DNA of 64,000 nt. It comes from Xenopus tropicalis (Eukaryota; Chordata; Amphibia; Anura; Pipidae). The stretch spans positions 67,935,392-67,999,391 of the forward strand of contig NC_030684.2 in NCBI RefSeq assembly GCF_000004195.4. The letters are read 5' to 3'. Positions 1 to 39,184 of the stretch are shown here, piece after piece. A model generated the notes under the pieces. That model did no database searches, was not told the origin of the DNA, and was given only the letters and a program-made list of their open reading frames with translations. Made by a program: the position numbers and the translations under genes. Each line of letters begins with the position of its first letter. Within the stretch, counting starts at the first letter, position 1.

Positions 1-694
1 TGAATTCTGCATACACGTAAGGCCCACCATCCCCAAATACTCTTTATAAATGCCTTATTTGTGCCCCTGATGGATGTACAGCTACAAACCAGCAGCAGAA
101 GCAATATGGATGTTTCTGGTCTTATGAGTACCTCTATTGAAAAGAACTGTGTGGGTACAAGATTACCCTCCCTCAGTAAACTTTCATTTGCTCTCGATCC
201 AGTATTTCCACAGATGGGGATTATAGCACTGAACAAACACAGTCCTTGCCCTGTGTCACATCCAGTACATGAGACTCCTGGGATGATGAATATTTGAAGA
301 TACACCCACACATGTCCTAATATGCACTGGCAACGTCATCATGCCTCTTTTGCATTAGAGAGAAAGAAAACTTTTTCTTTAGGCCTTTTCTTGCTCTTGA
401 TTTTATATTTAAAAGTGTTTAAAGTTATCTGAAGGTAAATGCACTGTTATTATACATCTGGCTTTTCATGCAGATTCCGAAGCGAGTTAAACTTAAGACA
501 TAATGACTTTCCACATTTAGCAGGAAGGCTTCACTTTGCCTTATTTAGTTTTGCTTCCCCATTACTGAACTGAGGTGCTCACGACACAGCTCCTGCCCCC
601 AGAGTGTCAGAATTAAAAGGGGATGGGGCATTTAGGTAGGCATTGGTTGGGGCACTGTTTTGATTTGCAAATTTAGGGACGACATTGACTAAAC

Positions 695-880
695 CCAGGC
701 CCGGATTTGTGGTGAGGCAACAAAGGCCCTGGCCTAGGGCAGCACAAACTTAGGGGCGGCATGATGCCCGCCGCAGCAAAATTGTTCAATTTTGCTCCCA
801 TACGGAGACAATGGGGAGGGGTTAGGGGGCACAGAAAGGGGGCGGCCTCGGGGCTCCCCCAGTAGAAATCCGTCGCTGAT
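695..880. repeat. dispersed MITE-like repeat, decayed
   Basis: Ends CCAGGCCCGGATTTGTG and (reverse complement of the right end) CAGCGACGGATTTCTAC form an imperfect inverted pair. The GC-rich interior has a GGGCGGCATG block. I recognise the type as a common Xenopus repeat from memory only. Confidence 0.5.
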
Positions 881-934
881 TAAATCTTTAACCCTACAGG
901 ACAGGGACTAACTTTCTTCTGCCTCTTAACATGC

Positions 935-3062
935 TTAAAGGAGAACTATACCCCAGAATGAATACTAGTAGAAAGATAGTTTATATCATACAAAGAGGCC
1001 TATTAAAGAATATTCTCAGACTGGAATAAACATGTCAGTAAATATTGCCCTTTTACATCTTTTCCCTTGAGCCACCATTTAGTGATGGGCTCCCTCAGAG
1101 ATCACATGACCAGAAATAATGCAGCTCTAATTGTAACAGGAAGTAGTGTGGAGCAGTGTGAAGACTACAGTGACATCACTGAAATCTCTCTCCCCTTCCT
1201 GTAGCTGCCAGCGGCAGCCTTCCTATTCTCTGAGCATGTGTGTAACTTGATCCTGTCTCCTGTTCTGAGCTACACATGCCCACCAGCCAATCAGAAGCGG
1301 ATCTGGCAGAGGGGAGGGGGGGGAGGGAATGAAACACGTGCAGTATGAAGCAAGGAGGGAAAGGAAGGGAGAATAGCTTTTTAGAGATGGCTGCCTGTTC
1401 TAGAAAATGTGAAGTAAGTGTGACTGATTAAATATTTGATTAGGTGAGCCAAAAGTGTGGTGTTTTTACTAAACAATAGGAGGACTATTGGGCAGTATGC
1501 TTTTTAAATTTTGACTTGCATTCTCCTATAATTTCTATAATTTAAGAAACATGGGTATTTATCAATGGGTTAATGTTAGAGTTTGCCATTTGATAAATAC
1601 TCTTCTCAAAATCCCATAGGAATGAAGAGAAAATGCGTGAATTTTTCTGTGGTGAGCTTTTATTTTAGACTTAAATAAATCTGCCCCTTGGAGTTGTATT
1701 CATTGAACCACTCATAGCTGGAGCTGGTAGTAGGCAGAAGAGCCACATACCTACTATGCCCCCAGGAACAGTCCATTAGTACCACTGATAATGGACTGTG
1801 TGGCACAAAGATAAATGCCCCATGGTTCATCAGAGTAAGAGAACATTAGTATCATACCATTCTTGTGACAGTCAACTGTGGCAGAGTACAGTACTAATCC
1901 TAACCTCAACCAAAAATAACCATCCATTACAATAGCCACTGACATAAGTAAAACAAATAAAAAAAGGACAGTGCTCACCTGAAATATATGTCACAAGCCT
2001 GAAATGTATGTCTTACATATGAAAGTATTAGTGGGGCACAGGGCACATTTAAAAGGCAAGGAAATGCAGCACCATCTGGATTTCATGAACTCTTGCTATT
2101 TCCCTGCTGTATGGGATTTTCACAGCTCTTAGTGGGAAAAACTGATGTATAGTTAAAGAAATTTATGGTGGAAACATGCGGTATACCTGTAGCCAATTAG
2201 CTCAGTAGAGAAATTTCTTCTATATAAAAAAAAAAAAAGTGTGTGCTGATAAATTAAATCACTAATCAGAGTTTCTATATTTATATGTCTACCTATCTAA
2301 TTTAGGGAGTTTAAATAAAAATCTTTGCACCTTTTTTCATTCCCCAACAAAGCAGAATGTACAATCATGCCATGGATATGTATTTTACAGAAATGTCTTC
2401 ATAAAAGTGGCAGACTCCTTCCCTGCAGATACACAGCAATGTCATCATCTTTGTCTTGCATCTTCTGGTGCACAAATCATCCTGGGTGCTTGTCAGACTG
2501 TAAGTAATTGTACGTGTAATTACTCTCCAAAAGTTGGGTGAACGTGAGCCTTTAGGTGATTCTCAAAAGGAAATGTTCCCACTTGTTGATGCCCTAAAGA
2601 GTGATGCATAATAACGAAGTAGAATCAGGGAAGAGGCTTAGCTAGTTTTTACATTTGGAGTTGGGTGTAGTGAATGAAGAAGGATATTATTAAGGGTAAA
2701 GGTTAATAATAAATATCAGTTGACAGCACAATTAATTGGGACAAAGAAGAGACTCATAAAGATAGAGTGGCCCATGCAAAATGTTATCCACATCATTTTT
2801 AAGCAGGAGTAAAAATGGTCTTATGCATGAAGGGCAGTGTTCATTTCTAACCATAAACATTTTAGATTACGGAGGAAACCTACTTATTAAATAGAGGGCA
2901 GAGGTACACAGAAAGTCTGTCGCTTGTCTTAAAGCACATACCCACAACTGATGTGATCATTCTAACATTAGGAGTGTTTAAAACTGACCATCTTCCCTAA
3001 GACTTGGAGGATTCATAAACCGTTGGCTAAGAATTCATTCAGGGGGTATAGTTTTCCTTTAA
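935..3062. mobile_element. TTAA-bounded T2-like element, possibly composite
   Basis: The left end TTAAAGGAGAACTATACCCC and the right end, whose reverse complement is TTAAAGGAAAACTATACCCC, form a near-perfect terminal inverted repeat starting in TTAA, as in T2-type MITEs. The first 500 bases fit a known Xenopus T2-like family from memory. The 2.1-kb span is long for a MITE and includes another repeat at about 1553-1690, so it may be two solo ends or a nested composite. No transposase frame is seen. Confidence 0.5.
1553..1692. repeat. dispersed palindromic repeat (TTTATCAA type)
   Basis: GGGTATTTATCAATGGG and TTGATAAATACTC face each other, followed by AATCCCATAGGAATGAA and a tail ending AAATAAATCTGCCCC. 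It resembles a frequent Xenopus MITE with ends in TATTTATCAA. Boundaries are approximate. Confidence 0.45.
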
Positions 3063-4504
3063 AGAGGAAGTTCACTTTTAAATTAACTATAAGCTCAGAA
3101 TGCAGATCTCTCTATTGTTACCAGTGTCCTACAAGACAAAATGTATTAGACTTTATCTCTAGCTTATTAAGGTTGACTGTTCACTCTTTTCATTCTCCAG
3201 GTGTTCTTAATAATCATTGGACTTTGCTTTGTTACAGATTTAGGGCATACAACCCAGAGCTCATCTCCCATAGCATCTCACTTTCACTAGTGTATAAGAA
3301 GATGGTGCAAAGGGGAAGTAATGTGTACTGAACCACGAGACTGGGAAATAAAACTTCATGAAATAATTTCTATTTAAATATTTCACAAATATTTTCAGCT
3401 GTATATTCATGAATTTTTGTTGGCTGGTGAACCATTAAAATTTGCAGAGTTTTTACAGTTGCCCAAGAATTTCCATAATCTCTAACCACAGCTTTCTGCA
3501 GAATATTGTTTTTAGCACTATTTCTACATCAAGTCTCTCACTTAACCCTCCACTGGAATGCAAGTCTGTCTGTCAACAGAAATGATAGTGGGACCCCACT
3601 CTCTTTGTAGAAAGGTAAAGAGACCAAGAGCTGGAATCAATGAAACTATGACACGTTGTTCTATTCATTTATTTTTAATTTGTTAAAAAAATGGTTTGAA
3701 ATGAAGAAATATTTTGGGAAGGCCGATGAGATCTTGTTTTTGGCATTAATATGCTTTCTATGCATAAGCTTTAATTCTGGAGGTGGTGGTAAGCCCCTAG
3801 GAGCTGAGTGCTAGACAGTGCACCTGAGAAAAATGTTTTGCTTGGACCTGGCTGAGGAAGGTATAAAACCTTCAAATGGAAAAAGCTGAACAAGCAGAGT
3901 TCAGAACGCTGGGGCCTCTCTGTCCCTCTATTTAAATCCATCCAAACGTTAGAAGTTCCACAATGATAAAACAGTTTCATAGGAATTAAGCACCACTCCT
4001 TTTGCACAAATAAACAGCCCAGTTCCTAGTTACTGCTTAATAAAAGGCTGAGAGTGTAAAAATGTTTTCAATGAAAAAGAAAGTATTTTTAAAACACAAG
4101 TGAAATGAGGGTCATGCAGCTGCAGAATAACCTATTAAACACAACCCCACCCAAAACCACTTCCACAGGAGAAGACAGCTCTTGGGCATGACAACAGAAG
4201 GCAAACATCTTGGACATTATCAGTAAATGACTTTGGAATAGCTCATTTCCCTCCAGCAGGAATACAAAATAATCTTAAAATATATTTGCTTTAAAGGGTA
4301 TCAAAGTGCAGAATAGAAATCCACACACTCTCATAAACTTAGCTGTTAAATGTTGTAGTAGTTATTTGTTCCATGTATCATGTAGTAAAAAAGAATAGAT
4401 TTGAGGATCTCTCTAATATAAATCTTGCAAGTGCAGGGTCCAAGCCACAAGGTTTAAGATGTTGCCTATTTTTTTTTTTTTATAACGTGTCTGCTCTTAA
4501 GGCT

Positions 4505-4800
4505 AATAATATACATAGGCTGATAAAAGCTCCCGATTTGGTCCTTCTGGACAAACTCAGCAGCTTATTGGCCCATGTATATAGGACCTGCCAACAGGCC
4601 TGCCTAAGCAATATAAAGACAGTACTTGTTGGGCAGGTCTAAATTTCCTGTTGGCTTTGACAAAGGTTGTCCTTGTCCCTTTACATTTACTGTCATTGTG
4701 ATGCAACCATTTGACTTGAGGGTCAACCGATTGGACCAACCCGATATCTCCCACCTCAAGGTGGGCATATCTGGTGATGGTCCATATGATTGTTGACCTT
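4505..4800. repeat. decayed GGCCATACAC-type Harbinger-like MITE
   Basis: Phrases such as GGCTGATAAAAGCTCCCGAT, CAGCTTATTGGCCCATGTAT, CCCGATATCTCCCACCT and AAGGTGGGCATATC match the better copy at 26682-27008 in the same order. Ends are eroded. Overlapping open frames are repeat-derived. Confidence 0.5.
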
Positions 4801-5271
4801 AAATGGCCACTTGTGGCACAGGAGGCCTGCATATGCTGTTCTGCTGCAATCATTAATGTGGTCTGTCAAAATCTTTTAACTTCATTTATTTTGATGGTAA
4901 AAAAAAAAAAAAAAATTAGGAAAGTCATGGGGAAAGTTGTCTCACAATGGTGTGATGTCCAGGGCTCCTCCTGCCATGAGGCAAGAAGCGGACAGTTACC
5001 AGGGCAGCAAAAAGCAAAAAAACAATGAAACCCCTGTCCCTTAGAGTTCTATGGCCTATATAAAACACTCAGCCTTGGTCTTGGAACTCCTTAACGACTT
5101 ATAATATCCTTATATTTTACAATAGGGGGTACATTATTTACTATATCATATACCTAATTACAGGGGGAAAATTATGATAGCAATAATTATGATAGCAATG
5201 ATAGACATTGCATTAACATAGTGAGAGACAATTCACACAGCATTACTGTATTAAATGTTAAAACCACAGGC

Positions 5272-5510
5272 CAGTGATCCCCAACCAGTGGCTTGTGAGC
5301 AACATGTTGTTCCCCAACCCCTTGGATGTTGCTCTCAGTGCCCCCAAACCAGGTAGTTATTTTTGAATTCCTGACTTGGTGGCAAGTTTTGGTTGCATAA
5401 AATACATTACAGGTACAGAATCTCCTGTAGGTGCTCCGTCCACACAGGGGCTACCAATAGTCAATCATAGACCATAACTGGCACCTCTGTACATGTGACT
5501 GTTGCTGATT
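5272..5510. mobile_element. hAT-type MITE, right end truncated
   Basis: Starts CAGTGATCCCCAACCAGTGG and continues through GAGCAACATGTTG and CCAAACCAGGTAGTTATTTT, as in the other copies of this family in the window. The right terminus is missing. Confidence 0.75.
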
Positions 5511-5539
5511 TTTATAACATACTAAAAAAGTGAATTTGA

Positions 5540-5562
5540 AGGTGAACTACCCCTTTAACTAA
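5540..5562. repeat. solo right end of a T2-like element
   Basis: GGTGAACTACCCCTTTAA has the form of the right terminus of TTAA-bounded Xenopus elements. No partner end nearby. Confidence 0.35.
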
Positions 5563-5781
5563 ATTTAACAGTAACAACAGTTAACTGCATAGTTACACAC
5601 AATATCAATATGCGGAGAAGCTATAAATACATTTGTAAGAAGGTAACAAAAAAGTTAAATGTTACATTGTATGTATTGTATACTTTTCACCTATAGATGG
5701 TAGCAGAGAGTTTTGTTGCTAATTTTAGACGGTGTATTTACTCAATTCACTACCAGAGGGAGCTTAAGAAAAGGAAAGATG

Positions 5782-5784
<3 letters not shown>

Positions 5785-5817
<33 letters not shown>
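5785..5817. repeat. poly-A tract
   Basis: Uninterrupted A run of about 33 bases followed by GA-rich sequence. Both strands read open across it, which creates spurious frames. Confidence 0.95.
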
Positions 5818-5827
<10 letters not shown>

Positions 5828-6289
5828 GAGGGAAGGGCCAAAGGAATGCAGGATGGAGTGTGGTCCTTTTTGGCCAATGGGAAACAACTGCAGAAGCAAG
5901 CTGGAGGTCTGAGGATTGGTCACAGCAAAGAAGCAGGAAGGAGAAGCTGCCAGATTAGTAAGAACAGAGATTGTATTTTTGTAATAGCTCATCCTAGGGA
6001 TGTGAGGCATGGAGGGGACTGTTAACAAGGGCAATAAGAAGGGGATAGTATCTCGGCAGGTACCACGCAAGTTAGGGCCAAAGTGGAGAGATTAGTGTAT
6101 AGGGAGGACCCTGGTGTGTTTAAAGTCAATACCTAAAAGGTTGTTTGGAGAGACCCAGCAGGAAGCTGGTACCATTGGGTTAAACCCTGTGAAAGGGGGT
6201 GGTTAAGTCTCCCTAAGGAAAGGTACTGAAGGCTGAAGGTGGAAGGGGCATACAAACAAAAGGAAGGGCAGTTTGTGAATACTTGGGTG

Positions 6290-6600
6290 GTGCCCCTGTT
6301 AGGAGAAAACTGCAACAGCCCGGGGTAGCTGTAGCAAGTGCTTCCTCCTTCCTCTCTCTTCTGCCGGCAAAATCCCTGGGCCAGCGCATGCGCAGTAGAG
6401 CGAAAAGCCGACTTTCTTGTTAAAGTTCCACTATTCACTCTACTGCGCACGCGCGAGAAGCAGGAAGCGCTCGCAGCTACCTGGGCTGTTCTCTCCTAAC
6501 AGGGGCACCAGCCCGGGGTAAAAGCTAAGCGATTTAAGTCACTTGGGGGTGCCTAACATTTTGGCACCCCCAAGTGACTTAGCCTTTCCTTCTCCTTTAA
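6290..6600. mobile_element. GC-rich TTAA palindromic MITE, 5'-truncated
   Basis: Same family as 23338-23759: GCCCGGGGTAGCTG, GCGCATGCGCAGTAGAG, AACAGGGGCACCAGCCCGGG, then the subterminal hairpin AGTCACTTGGGGGTGCC / GGCACCCCCAAGTGACT and a terminal TTAA. The left terminal arm with its own hairpin is missing. The CpG-rich patch here is repeat-derived, not a promoter island. Confidence 0.8.
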
Positions 6601-7369
6601 AGGGATGGTACAGAAAGGAACTTACCTGAGCCCCATACCTAGCAGTCTTTCCAACCACTTACCACACATAACCTTGGTTTGGCAACTTTCACTGGGGCAT
6701 TACCATTTCAAGGATGCAACCAAATGAACATAAGAGATTTACCAATTTAAATAATATTTGCAATTTGCTTTAATTAAAAAAAAATGCTTAATTTTCAATA
6801 TACCTACCCGGAAAGGTAGCGTTCTATAGCTCCTCATTCTCTGCCAAATCCAAGGTGGGTCGGTGACCCCTCGGCTGTCAAAGATCCCAGCGATGGAGGA
6901 ACAATGTCACAAGAAGAACAGGGAAAGCAATGGCATCAATCTGTACCACCCTTGCCTACTTCAGTTGCATATTCCACATCATAATGGCTGAATTGCATCA
7001 GCCAATAGGATCAATGACCAGCACAGGAATTGTAAAGAAAGGAGCAGGCCGAAGTAGCCAGTTCGTAAACTGGGCACAATCACCTTAGGGCAATGACATA
7101 CAGAACATTTTGTTGCTTGCAATAAATCTTGGTTACCGCTGGTGACCACCAGCTAAAATGCAAATCACCAGTTGGTAAACATACACGGCGTAGCTACTTT
7201 CCAATGTAGCTGAAAGCTTTCTTGAAAGGTTACTTCCAGCTTCTTAGCAAAGCTGAAGTGAATGCTGAAATGTGATGGGGCACATTTACCAACACAGGTG
7301 TTAAACTGCAGCATCTAGTTATCTGTAACACATAATTACCAACTGGTTTTGAACTAAATATTTGCCCCG

Positions 7370-7480
7370 CAGAAAAGAGTATATCGAGCTTCTGAGGAAG
7401 TGGCTAAGGGCCCGCGAAACGTGTCAAGCCGAGCAGTGTATATTGTGGGGTTATCGGTTATTTTCTATGTAACCTGTGCC
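7370..7480. repeat. possible dispersed repeat fragment
   Basis: The phrase TTCTGAGGAAGTGGCTAAGG followed by CCCGCGAAACGTGTC resembles a motif found in several amphibian dispersed repeats. Family and limits are not determined. Confidence 0.3.
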
Positions 7481-7501
7481 TTTTTCCTTTAAGTCATAGA
7501 C

Positions 7502-7793
7502 CAGTGATCCCCAATATGGTGCTCACCAGCCCTTTGGGACCTGGCTCCCAGTGGCCTCAAAGTAGGAGTCCATTTTTAAATTTCTGGCTTGGAGGCAAAT
7601 TGGAAGCACAGAGACACAGTTTTACTCCAGAGCTTTCTGCAGGCCAGCAGTCCACATGGGGCTACCAAATCATAGTCCTTATTTGACATCCCCAAAAAAA
7701 TTTTCATGCTTGTTTGGCTCACCAACACTTTATACATCTATGTGTTACATCTAAGTCTGTGGCTCATGAGTAAAAAAGGATGGGGATCCCCAT
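7502..7793. mobile_element. hAT-type MITE, diverged
   Basis: Starts CAGTGATCCCCAATATGG and ends near GGATGGGGATCCCCA. The middle contains GGACCTGGCTCCCAGTGGCC and GTGGCTCATGAGTAAAAAAG, shared with other copies. A target duplication is not clear. Confidence 0.65.
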
Positions 7794-10354
7794 CTCCCTA
7801 GACTAGCCGTGCTCCTGAACCAAAGGCTCCTGAAAGGGTGAGGGCCCCAAGCATTGGATGAAGGTTAAGGGAAACTTGAAAGCAAACTAAGATAGAAATG
7901 AGAGGGAAATGATCTGTCATATCAATAATATGTGCCTAGCTCAAATGCTGGACCACAGGGGAAGGGTGGTTTGCTAAGCGTTGTTTTGAGTGCAAATACC
8001 AAAAGAAAAATGCCATTTATGACTCTGTTCTTTAAAGCGTCGGCTAATAATCACAGTAATATCAGATAACATGATATGTTTATTTTAAGTTAAATTTATA
8101 ATGTTTTACATTGTCCCCCACTGCCATGTGTAATAAGTGCACCATAGATAAATGCAGTTTCTAAGTGAAGGTATCTTCATTTTTCTGTCTAGTAAGGCTA
8201 GGGTCATGTAACTGTCTTTATATGTCACTAGTTACCCTTGACAGAGTCTTCTTACCAGTGAAAAAACCAAATAGACTGAAGAAAGAGCGACCAGGGACTA
8301 CTGATGTTATCTGCACAGACATACAACCTTAATACAAAATTACAAAACTACAAATAAATGGTGTAATTTTTAATTTATTTCTGTTTGTTGGAGCATAATG
8401 TCTGGGTTTCAATGGTAAAACAGACAAAAAAAACAACAGGTTATAGGACATGCAAATAACAGCCCATTAACAAAACAAAAATTAACTATTTGATTGGTAA
8501 ACGCAGAAAACTATAACAACAACCTTTAATAGCATGATAACGGATGTTTAAAACCAGTTCTCGGCTTAGCCACAATTTACACCTGTGCTACGGGGTTAGA
8601 GGGCAGAGTACAAGGCAATGGATTTGGTATTGCCATTGAAACATCAAGCCATTCTCTGAACTAAACACTTTGCGCAGTAAACCGGAAGTTTAAATTTAAA
8701 GAATGTCTGGTTCATTTATGTAATTGTAAGCAATGCAATCAAAGTTTTGGTGAAACTTCACAATAAGCTTGGGTCTGCATTGAGCTTGTGTTGTGCTGTC
8801 AGCTACCCACACAGGGGCTACAAAGTATCGAGTGCATCAGTTACCCTGCCGTGACAGTGCCTAGTGATTTCATTTGCCATTTAGCATGATTACTGGAGAG
8901 CAGCGGTGCTTGCAGAAAAGGATGATGTTGTATTCCTCACCAAGTGCTGTCTATTGAAAGCATAGACAGGTCAACAAAGCAGCTGTATTGTCTTTCTAAC
9001 CAATGGCGTAACTGCTTAAAGGCAAAGAACAGCTGTGCAATATAGCCACATTTTGTTTTCTCAGTCTGCTTTTTATCTTTGTAACAGGGATGTTTGTATC
9101 CCTCTTCTGTGGTAAAGACAGACATGTCAGTGTTCAGCAGCCATAACAAATCTCCAGACATTTTGTCCCAACTTCTTTTTCTGGAAAAAAAAAAAAGCTG
9201 TGGCTCCTAAATGCTGCCAAGCCCCCTTCTGACAATGTTCTAAACTTGCAGAAATTAAGCTGTAACATTCAGAAATATATATTACTATATAATTTCCATG
9301 CTCTGATGAAATATATAGGAAAACATGATATAGGATAGAAAATTAGGGTAGCAATTTTGCTTTACACACCTCTTCCTTAACATAGGAGTGTAGTGGGTAC
9401 CAAAGCAGGATGCAAGGAATGCACAGCAGAGATGCTTCCCCGGCTCACTATAAAGCAGCAGTTATAGGTTCCAACAATTTTTTCTAATGTGTGCATGGAG
9501 GCATTTACTTATATATCTGAATATTACACTTAGATATTTTACATTCAGCTGGCATTTTCCTGTTTTTGGTGGCTTTAGACCACCATCCCCAGACAAGCTC
9601 TTTACAAAGGTTAAATAAAAATTGGTTACCAACGAAGGAATAGCTCTCCAAACTAACCTAGATTTGCAAAAACAAACAAGTTATATATCTACAAAAAAAA
9701 AAAAAAAAGATGGAAAGATCAATGAAGAAATTCCCAATCATGAAATAAGAACTCAGATATAATTACATACATTTATATAATTTAGCAAGTACCACTGCTT
9801 CCCCAACATACTCATGGCCACCTATGTCCATTTATATCATTGCTGATAAAACCTAAATAATTACAAAACTATGCAATGGCCAACAGTCCTCCTTTACTAA
9901 ATTATTTTATAGTTACTATGTAACTTTGTCAGGTTTTGGTTTGTGCAAACAAATTCGACAAAAGGCGATCCCTCTGTGTGTAGAGCCGAAGAACACAGAA
10001 TTTTTTTAATTTACTTAATTTTTAGTGCATGTCATATTTTCCATAATGCAGGGATGGGGCAATGGTGCCTTTCACATTTGTGGTTGTAATGCCTGTAGAT
10101 TTGGAAGAGGAGGGTGAAAGCCTCCACGGAATTTTACAAATGCACATTTTTTTGGTAACAAAAAAAAAAACCCATTAACTAAAAGGAAAACAACATTTCA
10201 TATATGGCTTTATAGGTAACCACAAAAGTTATGCCCCACAAATTTCTGTACATATACAACAGATATAAAACTGACTTACTTATCCTTTAAAAAGTTTTTT
10301 AGGGATGACAGACAAGAAAAAAAAAGCATAAAAATACATTTAAAAAAAAAAAAA

Positions 10355-13315
10355 GTCTACATTAAAAAGGCACATTTATTAAAAACACAGTAATAAGGCA
10401 GAATGACCAGTTATTTATAATTTTTAAGCACCCCTATTGCTGTCAGTATATTCCCCTCTGGCAGCCATGAATTTAGAATTAATGAAGGCTATGTATCAAA
10501 CGTTTCCATTAATACAGAAGTTTGTATTAACATCTACAATGCTGTATCTAGCTGTATGACAAAGGTATGTAATACACAGTATTAAAATGCTGCACCATAG
10601 TTTCATTCAAATGCAGGTTGATTATAATATGGCACTATGAACCATATTCACATAAGGCAACGTGCATGTCTCTCTCAGCAACAGACCATGATATTAATGC
10701 AGTCTTATGTATAAAATGGCAACACGGTGTGGATTATACATGTATACAATTCTATAGTCACACCTATTTTATTTTATTTATAGATTACTATACTACTTGC
10801 TTTTCCTTCATAGCTTAAATAAATATTAACATATCTAAACATTGCAAAATAAGTGTGTGTGGTCCATTTGTCCATTATGCCTAAAGGGTCCACCATTAGC
10901 CTTTGTAGTGTAATTCCACCATTCCAGCTCTGACAAGACCCTCTAGAACTGCCAGTAAAGTTATGAAAACAAAGTTTAGAATGCACAATTTGCTTATTTC
11001 TTTTAATAAGTGGATTTTGTGTTGCATTGTGTCTCCCACTATGTCCCAAAAAAATACACCAACACAATTACCCAAGGTTTGTTTGTTTGTCAACCTTTCT
11101 GTTGGATGTCAGTGGTCTAATTTGCCACTGTGTTTAACTGAATTTCTAAAAAAGACCATACAATGTAGTAGTTTAAAAACACAAACTAGAATGAAGATTT
11201 TCAAGCTTCAGCTTTTGCAAATACTGTGTATTGTATTAGTTGGCCTTGTGTTCACTGAAATATGCAATTAAAACTCAATTGCAGGGACAAAAAAAAAACA
11301 AAAAACAAAGGAGCTACCCCTATAACCACAATACTGGCCTGCCAGCTGAGCTTAATCCTCTGAGTTCCAAGGAGAACTCTGCCGCCACTACAAACCATTC
11401 TTGCATAAAAAGATAAAGCTAGAGTTACATGTCCAAACCTCTAGAGAGCTGAAGAACCAAACATTTTTTAGATCAAGAAAGGAGAAAACATAGAAGCATA
11501 AACATAATTTAAGCATTTAGAAAGGTTAGTGGTAAAAAGGCAGGATAGTCGGTCTAAAATGGATTGGTGGCATCATGACATCCAGAGTCAAAATCTCTGT
11601 TAAACCAACTCTATAGGTCCTATAAAAAAATCCATGGTTGGACAAAAAGAAAAAGGATAAAATCTGCAGAAATAGCTTGTCTTGTTGCATTATGGAGACC
11701 AGATTCATGTCTATCAAATGTAATGACTCTCAAAGCTAAAAAGGAAATTCCTCAGAACAGAGGTAGTTACTACGGATCAGCTAATTCCCCACTCTCTCAA
11801 ATCTCGGCTAAAGCTATTTATTTACAACCTCCTACCCATTCAAAAGCCATTTTTTTCTATTTTTTCCACCTAGAAAAAAAAAATAAATCTATAAAATGTT
11901 CCATCTATTCACGTTTTTAATAAATAAATCCCCCAAAAAGTAAAGGTTTAGAACTTCTATATGCTGACTCTAAGGGTGGAGATGATGTGTAAAAAATCAC
12001 AATGTTCATTGTAATAAAAGTCTAAACTGGCAAAAAAACATTGCTTGATATGAGTAGTTTAAAGTACAATGCTTTTATGGAAAGAAATATGAATAAATAC
12101 ATGTTACTAAATTACGAGGAAGATGCTAGGCTACAAGGCCTTATATAATTGAAATGTACCTTTCAGCAACAGTACCTTTAAATAAAAAACAAGAAGTGTA
12201 TCCCAAGCCTGTAACTGGTATTCTGAGCCATAATACAAATAGAAAAGACAGTGGCAGATATGGCCTTTATGTGTGGCTTATATAACCAAATACATGGTTG
12301 TATTTCAGTACTTAATTTGGGATAGTAGTTGCCTTATTTACCTGGATAGTACCTTTAGGCAACAAACTGAATTAATTAGGTGTAAAAATAATTGTGTTGC
12401 CTGCCTTTGCACAACGGCTGTGCACTGACAGTATTTCAGATTAATGAAGCACTGAAACCGGAGAGGTGAACATTACAAGAAAAGATCCAAAGTCTTCCCT
12501 TGCAAACAGTGCACAATATGCTACACAGAGCACACGGTGGCACATCCTAATATCAGAACAACCAGATATATCCATTCTGGAACAACCTTGCAAACTAAGA
12601 AATAACTAGTGATGTTGGATCAAGCCAATTATAAAATGTAATTTGACCATTAACATTTTTTAATCTCTCACAACTATATAAAAGGCAGAGTTAACCTGTT
12701 CCAGTGGTCCTGAGAAACCAACATTTGGTCAAGTGTACCAAAGAGCATCTGAACACTTAGTACTATTAGATAAAGGCCATGTCTTGTTCTCTTCTTTTTC
12801 TCCCAATACAGAAAGCAGTAATAATGACGCCTAAGTGGAGATTTTACTAAAAGAAGCATTTTTCCCCCCTCTGGCTGCACGGTCAGTTTTCCAAAAAGAT
12901 AAAATGATAAATAAAAACAGCTTCTGTACACATATCACATAAAAAAGCATACATGTTACATATGAATGTGTGACCCTGGGATTAATTTTATGGAAATGTG
13001 ATTTAAAAAAACAAAAAACAAAAAAAAACCAAAAAAAAAAACACTAAGGCAGAGCTACCTACAAATCTTTATGTACATGTCTGTTTGCCACATTAACCTG
13101 AAGCCAAAGTGGACTGATGGTAAATCCTTTTATCCCTCATGACAGTCACTGAGGGTGAATGGTCGATCCAAATCTTGAATGAGTGGCAATATGGTAAAAA
13201 TTATACACCTTTCTCCAGTACCAAAGTCAAGTCATTTGATGTTATAAAAGAAAAGGTGCATTTCCATATTGAAAGAAAAAATTGTCTTTTTGCTAATGTT
13301 TAACAATATCTTCCA
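10355..13315 (-). other. gpc4: presumed gpc4 3' UTR (left limit uncertain)
   Basis: Sequence directly after the TAA stop. It is AT-rich and almost free of the dispersed repeats seen elsewhere, and holds no supported exon. On the minus strand there are several AATAAA hexamers, at 11817-11822, in the 10769-10790 cluster and at 10375-10380. I took the last because a long T-run follows it, but an earlier site, or one further left near 8375, is equally possible without transcript data. Confidence 0.4.
10375..10380 (-). terminator. gpc4: candidate polyadenylation signal AATAAA
   Basis: TTTATT on the plus strand reads AATAAA on the minus strand, followed 3' by a stretch dominated by T (10334-10345), as expected of a U-rich downstream element. 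It is one of several hexamers downstream of the stop codon. Confidence 0.25.

Positions 13316-39184
<25,869 letters not shown>

Larger units (their letters stand above)
1..10354. other. downstream flank, no gene recognised
   Basis: AT-rich sequence beyond the presumed gpc4 3' end. Open frames are short and without recognisable domains, and several fall in repeats. Repeats are listed separately at 0.7, 0.9-3.1, 1.55, 4.5, 5.27, 6.3 and 7.5 kb. 3.1-4.4 kb and 8.0-10.35 kb look unique and I see nothing in them. Confidence 0.6.

Noticed and set aside
4557..4853. Open frame of 98 codons on the minus strand
   Set aside because: Covers a decayed copy of the same MITE family; the peptide has no recognisable domain.
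5697..6070. Frames with poly-Lys or poly-Phe on both strands
   Set aside because: Created by the 33-base poly-A tract.
6290..6600. CpG-rich patch as a possible promoter island
   Set aside because: It is a truncated copy of the GC-rich TTAA MITE found complete at 23338-23759.
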